Shown: positions 33,454-44,932, counted from the first letter of the stretch. The stretch is DNA of 64,000 bases from Saccharofermentans sp. (GCA_024403855.1 JAKSRC010000002.1:124001-188000), one strand, 5' to 3'. Program-made: numbers and translations. The notes: generated by a model not told the origin, from the letters alone.

Positions 33454-35349
33454 TCACTCACCGGAACCGCCATCTGCAGGAGGGTTAGCATCGCCGGAGC
33501 CACCTCCACCGGAGTTACCTCCTGAATTTCCGCCGCCTGAGCTTCCACCACCAGAGTTGCCACCACCGGCATCTCCACCGCCGGAATTGCCACCACCGGC
33601 ATCACCGCCGGAACTACCGCCACCAGAGTTACCGCCGCCGGCATCACCACCGGAATTGCCGCCACCAGCATCGCCACCGGCGTCACCACCGGAGTTGCCG
33701 CCACCACCAGCGTCTCCGCCAGAGTTGCCACCACCAGCATCGCCACCGCCAGCGTCTCCACCAGGGTTTCCACCTTCTCCACCAGGATTATCTCCACCAC
33801 CATTCTCGTCATCTCCATCAGTCTCTGAAGTCTCGCTCGAAGTAGTAGTTGTTGCCTTAGTCCAGAAGTCATCTGCCTTTACACCGGTTGTATGTATGGT
33901 AGGGTCTTCAGTTCCAGGCAAATCATCTGTCGGAGCTGTTGTACGATCAGTAAAGAAAGCACTTGTCTCATCATTTGCTGTAGGATCCTCAGCAGCGAGC
34001 TGAGAACTTACAACATATCCTGTTACGTTATCCTTAGTAATAATTTTGGAGAAAGTCTCATCTGTAATCTCATCGAGAGTTACAACTTCACCACGATAAA
34101 GTGATGCTATTACTGTCGATTCAAGAGATGGCTTGGAATATACAGGAACCAAATCCTTTGATGCAAATAGGATTGAACCGGTAGCTGACGGGAAATTAGT
34201 AGTCGTTGTCTCACCGAAATTGACCATATCCTTCATGTTGAAAATCATGAAAGCTGCGCCAAATCCCAAAACAATGCAGATTACAAAGATAACCAAAGGA
34301 ATAACGATTGACTTAACCGTTTTCTGCGCTTTGTTCTCAATAGGTGCTTCCTCATCGTCTCCATTTTCGAAGCTTGCGACAGCGGAACCCGGTACGTAAT
34401 TAATGGTTGCCGAATCATTTTCAGCATCACCACGCTCGCTCTCAAAATCAGTAAAAGCATTTGTCTCAGTCTTCTGACCATTTCCTGCTCTGGTAAGCTG
34501 CGCTTCAGTTCTGAGATTGCTTGTAATCACTGCATCTCCGGGAAGAAGGAATGTAGATTCAACCTTAAGATCAATAAGTGTAAGTCCGGACTTGATTCCA
34601 TAACTTACTGCAGCGTTAATAAGCTCTTTTGACTTGACCTCAGTCGACAAAGGCTTAGCGATAATGGAATTACGCATCTGCGAAGGAAGTTTTCTGGAAA
34701 GGCCAACACCCATAAGGAACAATTCATCGTTGTCCTGAAGTTTTAAATGAACCTTTCTGTCAGCATTAACAGGACCTTCCTGAGGCATCTTTCCCAAGTA
34801 CTGGGTAAGATTCATATTTTCAGGATGAGTAAGTTCTTCAGAAGCCTGAATAGCACCCATCTGAACATATCTGTGAGCTACGGTCTGCTCTTCAGTAAGA
34901 AGCATTACCTTACGGTTTCTGAATAACACTGCTTTAGTGATACCAACATGGATAACTCTAAGAATATCGCCTTCAATAACGAACATAGACATTGAAGTCT
35001 TGAACTGAGTTCCCTTGTTAGCAGCGAAATTACAAACTTTGATATTAAGATTATTAATTACCTGATTTGCAAAATCATCGAAATCAAGTACAGCCTGATT
35101 TGCATATCCGGAAACGATTCTTTCAAGCTCTTCGTTGAGCTCAAGATTCAATACCGCAGAATGGTTATCAGGACCAATTGTAGAGAAAATAGCGCAAATC
35201 TGAATAGGAGATGTGGACCTGGCAGTCCTTAAGAACTCATTAGGGAAATCTTCGATCTTACGTGAAAGCGTAAGGAAGAAAACATTCTCCTGCGGATCTC
35301 CCTGGACCAGGTTAGTCTCTGCAATACAGGTTGCTACGGTCTTACTCAT
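33454..35349 (-). CDS. PP2C-like (degenerate) membrane protein with SH3 and Gly-rich tail
   Basis: 631 aa. Residues ~1-270 have the PPM/PP2C layout (FAANKGTQFKTSMSMFVIEGDILRVIHVGITKAVLFRN, LTEEQTVAHRYVQMGAI, HPENMNLTQYLG). The metal-binding aspartates are missing: the usual DGMGG block is FSTIGPDNHSA and VGDS is VGIT, so catalysis is unlikely. One membrane helix (~355-378, VIPLVIFVICIVLGFGAAFMI). An SH3-like domain (~395-450, VPVYSKPSLESTVIASLYRGEVVTL) should be extracellular. The last ~100 residues are GGGNSGGDAGG repeats. Perhaps a pseudo-phosphatase sensor across the membrane. ATG 35349. Confidence 0.7.
   Translation of the reverse strand: MSKTVATCIAETNLVQGDPQENVFFLTLSRKIEDFPNEFLRTARSTSPIQICAIFSTIGPDNHSAVLNLELNEELERIVSGYANQAVLDFDDFANQVINNLNIKVCNFAANKGTQFKTSMSMFVIEGDILRVIHVGITKAVLFRNRKVMLLTEEQTVAHRYVQMGAIQASEELTHPENMNLTQYLGKMPQEGPVNADRKVHLKLQDNDELFLMGVGLSRKLPSQMRNSIIAKPLSTEVKSKELINAAVSYGIKSGLTLIDLKVESTFLLPGDAVITSNLRTEAQLTRAGNGQKTETNAFTDFESERGDAENDSATINYVPGSAVASFENGDDEEAPIENKAQKTVKSIVIPLVIFVICIVLGFGAAFMIFNMKDMVNFGETTTTNFPSATGSILFASKDLVPVYSKPSLESTVIASLYRGEVVTLDEITDETFSKIITKDNVTGYVVSSQLAAEDPTANDETSAFFTDRTTAPTDDLPGTEDPTIHTTGVKADDFWTKATTTTSSETSETDGDDENGGGDNPGGEGGNPGGDAGGGDAGGGNSGGDAGGGGNSGGDAGGDAGGGNSGGDAGGGNSGGGSSGGDAGGGNSGGGDAGGGNSGGGSSGGGNSGGNSGGGGSGDANPPADGGSGE
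33500..33790 (-). repeat. Gly/Asn/Ser/Asp-rich coding repeats
   Basis: Imperfect 9-21 bp repeats encoding GGDAGGG, GGNSGG and similar units at the C-terminus of the PP2C-like protein. The antisense strand reads as Pro-rich frames, which are shadows. Confidence 0.9.
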
Positions 35350-35590
35350 TTACTTCACTCCATATATATCTTCAGGTCACTGTCTACAGACAGCGAGAAA
35401 TTTCCATCACGCATTATATCAACAGAACGCATATTTGTCTTGAATACTTGTATCGAAAAACAAATATATCGCTCTATATAAAGCTTTTAAATCTTTTAAA
35501 TTATATCACCTGCTTCGCCGTTGCCTATTAACTGACAATAAAAGAAAACTGTGGCATTTTAAGATATTTTGTGTAATCGACATAATAAAA

Positions 35591-35616
35591 GGGGCTCACG
35601 GAATACCGTAAGCCCC
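35591..35616 (-). terminator. Terminator after gdhA
   Basis: GGGGCT.ACGG / CCGT.AGCCCC stem with a short loop and TTTTATTATG on the minus strand. Confidence 0.9.
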
Positions 35617-35643
35617 CTTGAATAATCTATTTAGTTCAGACTA

Positions 35644-37053
<1,410 letters not shown>

Positions 37054-37162
37054 TCAGGCTAAAAATTCATTTTGTAAATTGAAAGCTAGATGCTTTAACC
37101 TAGTTTAAACCAATCGTTAAGTATAGTATTACAACACTTTATCAATTTCAATAGGAAAATTA

Positions 37163-37196
37163 AAAATGAAAGTTTACAACCGCAAACTTTCATTTT
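37163..37196 (-). terminator. Terminator after the 158-aa membrane protein gene
   Basis: 13-bp perfect stem AAAATGAAAGTTT / AAACTTTCATTTT with an 8-nt loop and T-rich flank on the minus strand. Confidence 0.85.
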
Positions 37197-37218
37197 AATG
37201 ATTGATTTATGGATTTGT

Positions 37219-37695
37219 TCAATTTCCGGATGATTCTGTAGTAGTAATTCCAGTGCTTTCAGTAGTCCTGTCTGCGAAAGGATCGTTTTCCACTACTTCC
37301 TTCCAGGAATCGATTCCGAATATCTGGGACAACTCGCCGTAATTAAGAGAACCCGTTACTCTGTCAATAGCAATGAATACTATTAATAAGAAAATCAGTA
37401 TGAGAAGTCCGCGTCTCAGGATCATCATTCGTCTTTCAGCATTGAACTTCTCGTCTACGCGCTTTTTTGTAGTATAACCAACGACGACATATACACGACT
37501 GATGTCATTTCTCTTAGGTCTGTTACGGAATTCTTTGTACTTACGCTTAACAAATGCGACGAATCTTGACGGAAGTCCTGTAATAAGTCTTACAGTAGCA
37601 CGCCAAGAACAGCCCAGGAAATCAATCACTGCGCTGTTCTTTATATTGCCAGAAGCAATTACATCAGAATTTCTGTCATCTTGATTCAATGCCAT
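37219..37695 (-). CDS. Single-pass membrane protein of unknown function
   Basis: 158 aa. Basic cytoplasmic half (KRKYKEFRNRPKR), one membrane helix (~95-115, GLLILIFLLIVFIAID), acidic/Thr-rich outer tail (DPFADRTTESTGITTTESSGN). Not recognised. It lies 59 nt after the sigma-like gene and may be co-transcribed, recalling sigma/anti-sigma pairs, but no anti-sigma motif is visible. Confidence 0.6.
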   Translation of the reverse strand: MALNQDDRNSDVIASGNIKNSAVIDFLGCSWRATVRLITGLPSRFVAFVKRKYKEFRNRPKRNDISRVYVVVGYTTKKRVDEKFNAERRMMILRRGLLILIFLLIVFIAIDRVTGSLNYGELSQIFGIDSWKEVVENDPFADRTTESTGITTTESSGN

Positions 37696-37753
37696 ATGTA
37701 TTAACCTTAAGGGCGATTATAGCATTGTTTACTAAAAGTAAGAAGTGCAATAC

Positions 37754-38356
37754 TCAGGCAGATTTAGTTGAGTCCCCACCACCGTTATCTGTCTTTTCTG
37801 TGTAATACATCTTAGTAAGATCTCGAATTGCAGCTGCCTTCAGCCTGTAGAAAGTAGCACGACTGATGTAAAGCATACTGATTATTACGTCCGGGCGAAG
37901 ATTCTTATAGTAATAAAGATACATAAGTCTTGCCATTGGCTGTTTTATTGAAAGCATTCGGTTAAGCAATATCGTAGCTCGTCTTCTGCGAATTATAATA
38001 TCGACAAAGTGAGATTCCAAAGACTCAACAAACTTGGTAAATCCTTCAGAAAAGCAAAGCATGACATCGGTCATATCCCCATTCCCCTTGACGTCATTTG
38101 CAGGGTTCGTAACCTGGCATGGCGAATAGTATCCGGCATAAAGATCCATAAGACTGATCTGCTTGTCTTCATTTGCTCTGCAAATTTCAGCAATAACATT
38201 CTCTTCAGACGAAGACTTATCGAAAAGATCGACTTTAAGATGATTGAGCCTCGTTGTGATAATTGCCTTAGCTTCATCAAATGACGAAGCATTTTCAATC
38301 ACCTCGTCTCTGATAAGCCTGTTCAACTTTGAACCTTCAGTGCAGTTCTGTTCCAT
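37754..38356 (-). CDS. Sigma-factor-like HTH protein
   Basis: 200 aa from ATG 38356 (AGGAGG, 5 nt; an earlier TTG contains the ribosome site). The C-terminal ~50 residues form a sigma region 4-like helix-turn-helix (LYYYKNLRPDVIISMLYISRATFYRLKAAAIRDL). No clear region 2. Divergent from lexA across a 112-bp shared promoter region, so it may respond to DNA damage. Confidence 0.55.
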   Translation of the reverse strand: MEQNCTEGSKLNRLIRDEVIENASSFDEAKAIITTRLNHLKVDLFDKSSSEENVIAEICRANEDKQISLMDLYAGYYSPCQVTNPANDVKGNGDMTDVMLCFSEGFTKFVESLESHFVDIIIRRRRATILLNRMLSIKQPMARLMYLYYYKNLRPDVIISMLYISRATFYRLKAAAIRDLTKMYYTEKTDNGGGDSTKSA

Positions 38357-38403
38357 AATGACCTCCTTCAAGAGAAAATTTATTTTTCCAATTGTTTAAA
38401 ACA

Positions 38404-38441
38404 AAACAATTGTTTGACACTAAATAAAAGAATGTTAATAT
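38404..38441 (+). promoter_or_regulatory. lexA promoter with candidate SOS box
   Basis: Palindrome AAACAATTGTTT (38404-38415) has the AAC-N4-GTT core of the Gram-positive SOS box and overlaps the -35 TTGACA (38414-38419). TAATAT at 38436-38441 is a -10 with a 16-nt spacer. A second CAATTGTTT half lies at 38389-38397. Autorepression by LexA is inferred. Confidence 0.6.
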
Positions 38442-38468
38442 AGTAGAAAATATGTTTGGAGGTGTTCT

Positions 38469-39119
38469 ATGCAGACAGGTGATAAAACTATTGAACGTGT
38501 CTACACTTACATTCGCAACTATATTAATCAGAACCAGATCTCGCCCTCCGTACGAGATATCTGTGCCGGTGTCGGACTCAAGTCCACTTCCTCTGTACAC
38601 ACTTACCTTAAACAACTCGATAGCCAGGGCAGAATTGAATACAGACCCGGACTTCGAAGAGCTATCGTTATCACACAGGATTCTGGCGATTCAATTGTCG
38701 AAGAGACCTCTTCCAATATCACTAACTTATCGAATTACAGGAACGTTCCAGTTGTCGGTAAGATAACTGCCGGTATTCCTATACTTGCACACGAGGACTA
38801 TAGTGAATCATTCCCTGTCAGCAAGTCTCTGATAGGTAATTCCGAAGCTTTTATGCTTAAGGTTAGTGGCAACAGTATGATCAATGCTCACATCCTTGAT
38901 GGTGATCTCATCATTGTGCGCAAACAAAACTCCTGCGAAGAAGGTGACATTATTGCGGCACTGATTGATGATGAGGCTACCGTTAAGCGTTTTGGCAAAA
39001 AGAATGGTGTTCCCTATCTCTTCCCCGAGAATGATAATTATTCACCTATTCCGTTTAATGGTGAAGGTTGCAGAATACTCGGCAAGGTAGTTGGATTGCA
39101 TAGGTATTCAATTAGTTAA
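38469..39119 (+). CDS. lexA: LexA repressor
   Basis: 216 aa. Winged helix (ISPSVRDICAGVGLKSTSSVHTYLKQLDSQGRI), self-cleavage site ITAGIP (Ala-Gly), catalytic Ser in KVSGNSM and Lys in EATVKRF. SOS master repressor. GGAGGTG, 5 nt before the ATG. Confidence 0.95.
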   Translation: MQTGDKTIERVYTYIRNYINQNQISPSVRDICAGVGLKSTSSVHTYLKQLDSQGRIEYRPGLRRAIVITQDSGDSIVEETSSNITNLSNYRNVPVVGKITAGIPILAHEDYSESFPVSKSLIGNSEAFMLKVSGNSMINAHILDGDLIIVRKQNSCEEGDIIAALIDDEATVKRFGKKNGVPYLFPENDNYSPIPFNGEGCRILGKVVGLHRYSIS

Positions 39120-39262
39120 CTACCTCCTTTGGTAAGCAAATTCTAATTAGTATCTCTATTATCGGGGCTGTATTGAGATTATCAAGTAAAAAATGCCGCT
39201 TTCGTAAAAGTTGAGACTAAAACTAAATTATATTTAATAAGATAAATTATTTTTAATTAAAT

Positions 39263-39289
39263 TAAGGCGTGTCATATTGACACGCCTTA
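39263..39289. terminator. Bidirectional terminator between lexA and miaA
   Basis: TAAGGCGTGTCA / TGACACGCCTTA, perfect 12-bp stem with a 3-nt loop; TTATCTATTTTTTC on the plus side, T-rich on the minus side. Confidence 0.88.
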
Positions 39290-39314
39290 TCTATTTTTTC
39301 TTTAATTACTGTAC

Positions 39315-40274
39315 TTACTTGTTACTGCATTTATCCAATACAATCTTGGCATTCACTTCTGAATCATCCGGTTTAAGACGCGTTACATCCTCGCCCATTC
39401 CACGGAACCAGGTCAACTGACGCTTAGCATAATGTCTTGTCCCAAGTCTTATTCTGTCAGCAGCCTGTTCAAGAGTCTCTTCACCTTTTAGATACTTAAG
39501 CATTTCTTTATATCCTATTGCCTGCCAGCATGTAGAACTCTTTGCCTCTGTTATGCCCTGAAGCATTTTCGCTTCTTCTATAAGACCGTTATCGATCATG
39601 ACTCCGACTCTTCTATTAATTCTGTCGTAGAGCACTTCCCTGTCCCAATCGATCATGAAAACTTTAAAAGGATACTCAGGACCTTTTGACTTGGAACGCA
39701 AGTTCTTTTCGGTAAATGTAATTCCCAAAGCCTCATAAACAGCAAGAGCTCTTATAACTCGTCTTGTGTTGTTCTTATCGATTTTCGCCCATGCTTCCGG
39801 ATCAACTTCTTCAAGTCTTGAATACAAAGCGTCTATTCCGTTTTCTTCATATTCTTTTGTAAGCCTTTGTGTAGCTTCGACTTCAGCCTCATCATCTGAT
39901 TGGCTGTAATCAAGACCATATAAAAGAGACGAAATATATTGTCCAGTTCCACCACATACCACAGGGAGTTTTCCTCTGCTGAGAATGTCTTTAATAATCG
40001 GCAATGCCTGACTCAAATAGTCAGCAACGGAGTAATTCTCACCCGGTTCAATAACATCTGTCATATAGTGAGGTATATCACCGATTTCTTCTTTGGAATC
40101 CTTTGCAGTTCCGATATCCAGTCCCTTATAGATCTGCATCGAATCAGCACAGACGAGTTCGCCGTTTGCAACCCTGCAGATCTCCATTGCAAGAGCACTC
40201 TTTCCGCTTGCTGTCGGGCCGGCAATTATCGGAATATAGGAATATTTCTCGAATATAGGAAAAGACGTATCCAT
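39315..40274 (-). CDS. miaA: tRNA dimethylallyltransferase
   Basis: 319 aa. P-loop IIAGPTASGKSALAMEI, then DSMQIYKGLDIGTAK, YRHYAKRQLTWFRG-type block (TRHYAKRQLTWFRG). Adds the isopentenyl group to A37; miaB in the same operon then methylthiolates it. Start overlaps the mutL stop by one base. Confidence 0.96.
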   Translation of the reverse strand: MDTSFPIFEKYSYIPIIAGPTASGKSALAMEICRVANGELVCADSMQIYKGLDIGTAKDSKEEIGDIPHYMTDVIEPGENYSVADYLSQALPIIKDILSRGKLPVVCGGTGQYISSLLYGLDYSQSDDEAEVEATQRLTKEYEENGIDALYSRLEEVDPEAWAKIDKNNTRRVIRALAVYEALGITFTEKNLRSKSKGPEYPFKVFMIDWDREVLYDRINRRVGVMIDNGLIEEAKMLQGITEAKSSTCWQAIGYKEMLKYLKGEETLEQAADRIRLGTRHYAKRQLTWFRGMGEDVTRLKPDDSEVNAKIVLDKCSNK

Positions 40275-42211
40275 CAGACTATTCTCTTAAAATTCTTCTC
40301 GTAATCTTTTTTTGTAACCGTAAAAAATGTCGGTCTTCCATGAGCACAGTGATAAGGATCTTCAAGCTTGGAAAGCTTTTCAATCAGGCTCATTGCTTCC
40401 TGCTGTGTAAGCTTATCGCCGGCTCTGACAGCAGCCTTGCAAGCTGTTGTCTGAATGAGGTGATACCAGATATCAGATTTAGCCGGAACTTCACGCTTAA
40501 GGTCGGTAAGAATCGCGCCGAAAATTTCTGACTGCTTTCCGGCTTTTCCAAGAGGCACCGTCCTTACAGCAACCTGTCTATCGCCCAAGAGCTCAAGTTC
40601 AAATCCATTATCCTTAAACTTCTGAACGTTATCTTCAACAAAACTATAATCTTCCCAAGAAAGCGTAAGGATCTGAGGCGTGAGAACCTGCTCAACCTCA
40701 GGTGTCTTATTCACACTCTTCTTTACCATGAACTCTTCATACAATACACGCTCATGAGCAGCATGCTGATCAACGATAAAGCAAATATCTTCATTCTGAA
40801 GAATAATATAAGTCGAAAAGATTATGCCTACAAAATCCGCCGCGGCAAGTCTGTCAATATCAGTCAGCGTCCTATTCTCCTGAACGTCTTCAATAATAGC
40901 AGGTGCTGCAACTGTCTCCGTTTCCGGCTCATTTTCAATAAATGGAACATCTTCAGCCTTTGCTGAAGGTTCAACCGTGTCAGCCTTTAATGCCTCGATA
41001 TCAGGTTTGAACTCCGACAGAATCTGCAAAAGTTTATTTGCCTGTGAAGGGTCACCTTGTGGGACCAGCTTATGTGAAGCCGGAGATGAAGATGTTGACT
41101 GATAATTCTGTGTAGATTTTACAGGTGCTGAAGCAGTTGAAAAATCGTAACGCAACTGTGTTCCACTATTAGCTTCTTCTTCGACCTTTTCAGCAATTCC
41201 GCTGAATGTCATTCCTGCTGCACCACTTCTATTCAATGCATCTTTTATTCCGTGATAAACGAGTCTGAAAATATCGCCATCGTTACTGAACTTGACTTCA
41301 GACTTCTGAGGATGAACATTGACATCAACAGTTCCGGGTTCGCAGTAAATCATAAGGAAACAAATCGGGAATTTGTTCTTCATTACCGCATTCTTATAAG
41401 CTTCATCAATTGCAGCAGAGACTGTCTTGCTGTGAATAAGTCTACCGTTTACGAAAACAACCTGAAGGCCTCTGTTACCTCTTACGAAAGAAGTCTGACC
41501 TGTAAAACCTTCTATTCTTCCACCTTCATATTTAAAACTCACAGGAACTAAAGCTTTTGCTGTCTCCTTACCATATACGGCATAAACAGCATCAAGAGAA
41601 GAACCGTTACCGGGCGTGGTAAAAAGTGTAGTTCCATCCTTAATGAGCTTTACAGAAATTTCGGGAGCGATAACCGCAAGTTTTTCGATAAGGCCGGTTA
41701 TGTACATTCCTTCTGTTGAATCTTTTTTGAGGAACTTATATCTTGCAGGAAGATTCTTGAAAAGATTTCTCACCTCAATAGTTGTTCCCATTTGTGATGG
41801 AATATCACTGATGCCCTTCAAAGAACCATCTTCATAGACTACTCTTGTACCATTACCTTCGCCCTGCAAGCAAGTATCGAGTGTTACATCAGAGCACGCA
41901 GCAATTGAAGCAAGCGCTTCTCCTCTGAATCCCATTGTCGAAAGAGTATAGATATCCTCGATTGAATGAAGCTTCGAAGTAGCATGAATCAGGAATGCTT
42001 TCTCAGCATCTTCCCTGTCCATTCCACAGCCGTTATCGGTGACTCTGATGAGGGATATTCCACCACCGGCAAACTCAACAGTGATTCTGGTAGCACCGCT
42101 GTCTATAGAGTTGTCGATAAGTTCTTTTACAACAGATACAGGACGCTCTATTACCTCGCCAGCCTTGATAGCATTAGCGGTCTTTGTATCTAATACATTA
42201 ATCCTGCCCAA
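40274..42211 (-). CDS. mutL: DNA mismatch repair protein MutL
   Basis: 645 aa. GHKL ATPase (LIDNSIDSGATRI, RVTDNGCGMDREDAEKAF, STMGFRGEALASIA), variable linker (~350-445), C-terminal dimerisation domain with the endonuclease motif VDQHAAHERVLYEE. Overlaps mutS by 14 nt. Confidence 0.96.
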   Translation of the reverse strand: MGRINVLDTKTANAIKAGEVIERPVSVVKELIDNSIDSGATRITVEFAGGGISLIRVTDNGCGMDREDAEKAFLIHATSKLHSIEDIYTLSTMGFRGEALASIAACSDVTLDTCLQGEGNGTRVVYEDGSLKGISDIPSQMGTTIEVRNLFKNLPARYKFLKKDSTEGMYITGLIEKLAVIAPEISVKLIKDGTTLFTTPGNGSSLDAVYAVYGKETAKALVPVSFKYEGGRIEGFTGQTSFVRGNRGLQVVFVNGRLIHSKTVSAAIDEAYKNAVMKNKFPICFLMIYCEPGTVDVNVHPQKSEVKFSNDGDIFRLVYHGIKDALNRSGAAGMTFSGIAEKVEEEANSGTQLRYDFSTASAPVKSTQNYQSTSSSPASHKLVPQGDPSQANKLLQILSEFKPDIEALKADTVEPSAKAEDVPFIENEPETETVAAPAIIEDVQENRTLTDIDRLAAADFVGIIFSTYIILQNEDICFIVDQHAAHERVLYEEFMVKKSVNKTPEVEQVLTPQILTLSWEDYSFVEDNVQKFKDNGFELELLGDRQVAVRTVPLGKAGKQSEIFGAILTDLKREVPAKSDIWYHLIQTTACKAAVRAGDKLTQQEAMSLIEKLSKLEDPYHCAHGRPTFFTVTKKDYEKNFKRIV

Positions 42212-44930
42212 TGTCTTCCTCCGAGCACTTCTGCTTCAACTCATAAAGAATATTCATAGCTTCAATAGGCGTTAACCTTGTAGGATCAAGATCTCTTAAG
42301 GTCTGGCGAATCTTATCTTCTTTTCTGTATACAACATTGTCAGGATTAAAGAAAGATTCCTGTCCGGGCATAACGTCTTTAGAAAGTTCTTCGTCATTTC
42401 CCAGGCTCTCACGATTACCTTTAACCTTGAATTTTCCGATTCTTTCAAGCTCTGAAAGAATAGAATTTGATCTCTTAAGCACATCGCCTGGAAGGCCTGC
42501 AAGCCTTGCTACTTCAATACCATAACTGTCTGAAGTTCCACCTTCTGAAATCTTATGGAGGAACGCTACACCATTACTATCTTCTCTTACTTCAACGTGA
42601 TTATTGAATACGCCTCTGTTAAGACGCTCAAGCTGGTTAAGTTCATGATAGTGAGTAGCGAAAATCGTTCTTGAATAAAGAATATTCGGATCGATTATGT
42701 ATTCAATTACAGCCCAGGCAATCGAAAGGCCATCGTATGTACTTGTACCTCTACCGACTTCATCCAAAAGCAGCAAGCTCTTTCTTGTCGCGTTCTTTAA
42801 TATGTATGAGACTTCCTTCATCTCGACCATGAAAGTTGATTGTCCTGTTGAGATGTCATCCGATGCACCGATTCTGGTGAAAATGTGATCGACAAGGCCG
42901 ATACTGCAGCTCTGAGCAGGAACAAAAGATCCAATCTGAGCCATCAGAACTATAAGTGCAGTCTGTCTCATAAAAGTCGATTTACCGGCCATATTAGGAC
43001 CAGTAAGCACCATAAGTCTTCTCTCGTCATCCATGAGGACGTCGTTGGGAACGAAAGACTCATGTGAAGATCTCATCATCTGTTCAACGACAGGATGTCT
43101 TCCGCCCTTGATATTAATAACTTCAGAATCATCAATTACAGGCTTAACGTAATTCTCAACTTCAGCAAGTTCAGCCAAAGATGTGATGACATCCGTCTGA
43201 GCAATAGCTCTTGCCGTATCAAAAAGCTTCTGTGATACAGCAGATACCTTTTCTCTGACCTCTGTAAAAAGCTCATACTCCAAAGCAATTCTTCGAGATG
43301 ATGCACTTACGATCTTGTCTTCAAGTTCTTTGATCTGAGGCGTGATATAACGCTCATTATTTACGAGTGTCTGCTTTCTTACATATTCTTCAGGAACCTT
43401 ATCTGACTGGCTTCTGGGAATATCGATAAAGTAGCCGAAAACCTTGTTATAGCCGATTTTCAAGGTCTTAATACCTGTACGTTCACGCTCATTATTTTCG
43501 AGCTGAAGGATATATTCTTTTGCATTCTTTGCAAGATCGTAAAGTTCATCGCACTCAGCGTTATATCCTCTTTTAATGATGTCACCATCTTTAACAGTTA
43601 CAGGTGCATCTTCGTTGATCGCCTTTTCGAGAAGTTCCGCTATATCTGTAAGAGGGTCCATTGAGACCTTAATCTCTTTGAACATACCTTTCGAAAATTC
43701 ATCGAGTCCCTCTTTTACAAAAGGTACTTTCCTCAAAGAATTTCTGAGAGACAAAAGATCTCTGGCATTACATGTTCCAAGTGACACCTTACCCGCAAGA
43801 CGCTCAATATCGTAAAGGCCGGATAAGCCCTCCATAATCTGCTGACGGGCCATGTATCTGTCCTTGGCTTCTTCTACTGCATCAAGTCTTCTGTTGATAG
43901 CCTTAACAGATATGAGAGGTTCTTCGACCCATTTACGAAGAAGTCTTGCACCCATCGAAGTCTTTGTCCTGTCGATTGCCCAAAGGAGTGATCCTCTCTT
44001 CTGCTTGGTCCTTATTGTAGAAGTAAGCTCAAGTCCTGTGCGCGTAGCGACATCAAGCTCCATTGTGTCGGAAATCTTATAGCATCTGACAACATCAAGA
44101 TATGTTACTTTATCAGTCTGTGTCTCTTCAGCATAAAGAATAAGTGCGGAACAGGCACAGTACATCATTTCAGGATTTGTGAAAAGCTTCGCATCCTGTA
44201 CTGCAGCTCCGCTATTCTTGAACAGACTCTCAGAAAAAGTCCTGTCATTTCTCCTCGTAAGTGCAATATCAGTACCGCTTCTGATCGTATTGAACTCAGG
44301 GGTTCCCTCAAAATTAGAGTTGAAAATAATTTCTGAAGGAGAATATTTGCCGATGAGATTTATAAGGTGCTCACCATTATCAGTAAGTGTTAACTGTGTA
44401 GCTTCGAAGTCACCTGTCGAAATATCTGCACATGCGACACCGAACTGTGATCCGACACAATAGATACTCATGAGGAAGTTATTTTTGCGCTCTTCAAGGC
44501 CACCTGATTCAGTTATGGTACCAGGTGTAAGGATCTTGATAATTCCACGTTTGACAAGTCCTGTCGCAGCAGAAGGGTCTTCAAGCTGCTCACAGATAGC
44601 AACTTTATATCCCGCCTGAACGAGCTTATTTGCATATGCAGAATATGCGTGAAAAGGAATTCCGCACATAGGTGCTCTGTATCCGGAACCACAATCCCTT
44701 CTAGTCAAAGCAAGTTCAAGAATCTTTGCTGCTTTTACAGCATCGTCGAAAAACATTTCATAAAAGTCGCCAAGTCTATACAAAAGGAAAGAATCAGGAC
44801 ACTTCTCCTTCATCTCAGCGTAATGCTGCATCATAGGAGAAAGCTGATTGACAGATAAGTCCGAAAGACTCATCGGAAACTGTCCGGCCGCTTTTACATG
44901 ATTCTCATCAAAACCGTTAAAATCAGTCAC
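42198..44930 (-). CDS. mutS: DNA mismatch repair protein MutS
   Basis: 910 aa. Mismatch-binding DFYEMFFDDA near residue 55, core and clamp domains, Walker A LTGPNMAGKSTFMRQTAL, LLLDEVGRGTSTYDGLSIAWA, ATHYHEL. 2 nt after miaB. Confidence 0.97.
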   Translation of the reverse strand: MTDFNGFDENHVKAAGQFPMSLSDLSVNQLSPMMQHYAEMKEKCPDSFLLYRLGDFYEMFFDDAVKAAKILELALTRRDCGSGYRAPMCGIPFHAYSAYANKLVQAGYKVAICEQLEDPSAATGLVKRGIIKILTPGTITESGGLEERKNNFLMSIYCVGSQFGVACADISTGDFEATQLTLTDNGEHLINLIGKYSPSEIIFNSNFEGTPEFNTIRSGTDIALTRRNDRTFSESLFKNSGAAVQDAKLFTNPEMMYCACSALILYAEETQTDKVTYLDVVRCYKISDTMELDVATRTGLELTSTIRTKQKRGSLLWAIDRTKTSMGARLLRKWVEEPLISVKAINRRLDAVEEAKDRYMARQQIMEGLSGLYDIERLAGKVSLGTCNARDLLSLRNSLRKVPFVKEGLDEFSKGMFKEIKVSMDPLTDIAELLEKAINEDAPVTVKDGDIIKRGYNAECDELYDLAKNAKEYILQLENNERERTGIKTLKIGYNKVFGYFIDIPRSQSDKVPEEYVRKQTLVNNERYITPQIKELEDKIVSASSRRIALEYELFTEVREKVSAVSQKLFDTARAIAQTDVITSLAELAEVENYVKPVIDDSEVINIKGGRHPVVEQMMRSSHESFVPNDVLMDDERRLMVLTGPNMAGKSTFMRQTALIVLMAQIGSFVPAQSCSIGLVDHIFTRIGASDDISTGQSTFMVEMKEVSYILKNATRKSLLLLDEVGRGTSTYDGLSIAWAVIEYIIDPNILYSRTIFATHYHELNQLERLNRGVFNNHVEVREDSNGVAFLHKISEGGTSDSYGIEVARLAGLPGDVLKRSNSILSELERIGKFKVKGNRESLGNDEELSKDVMPGQESFFNPDNVVYRKEDKIRQTLRDLDPTRLTPIEAMNILYELKQKCSEEDIGQD

Positions 44931-44932
44931 GA

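Noticed and set aside
33557..34003. Proline/alanine/serine-rich plus-strand frame
   Set aside because: It is the antisense of the Gly-rich repeats of the PP2C-like gene; long frames there result from repeat composition.
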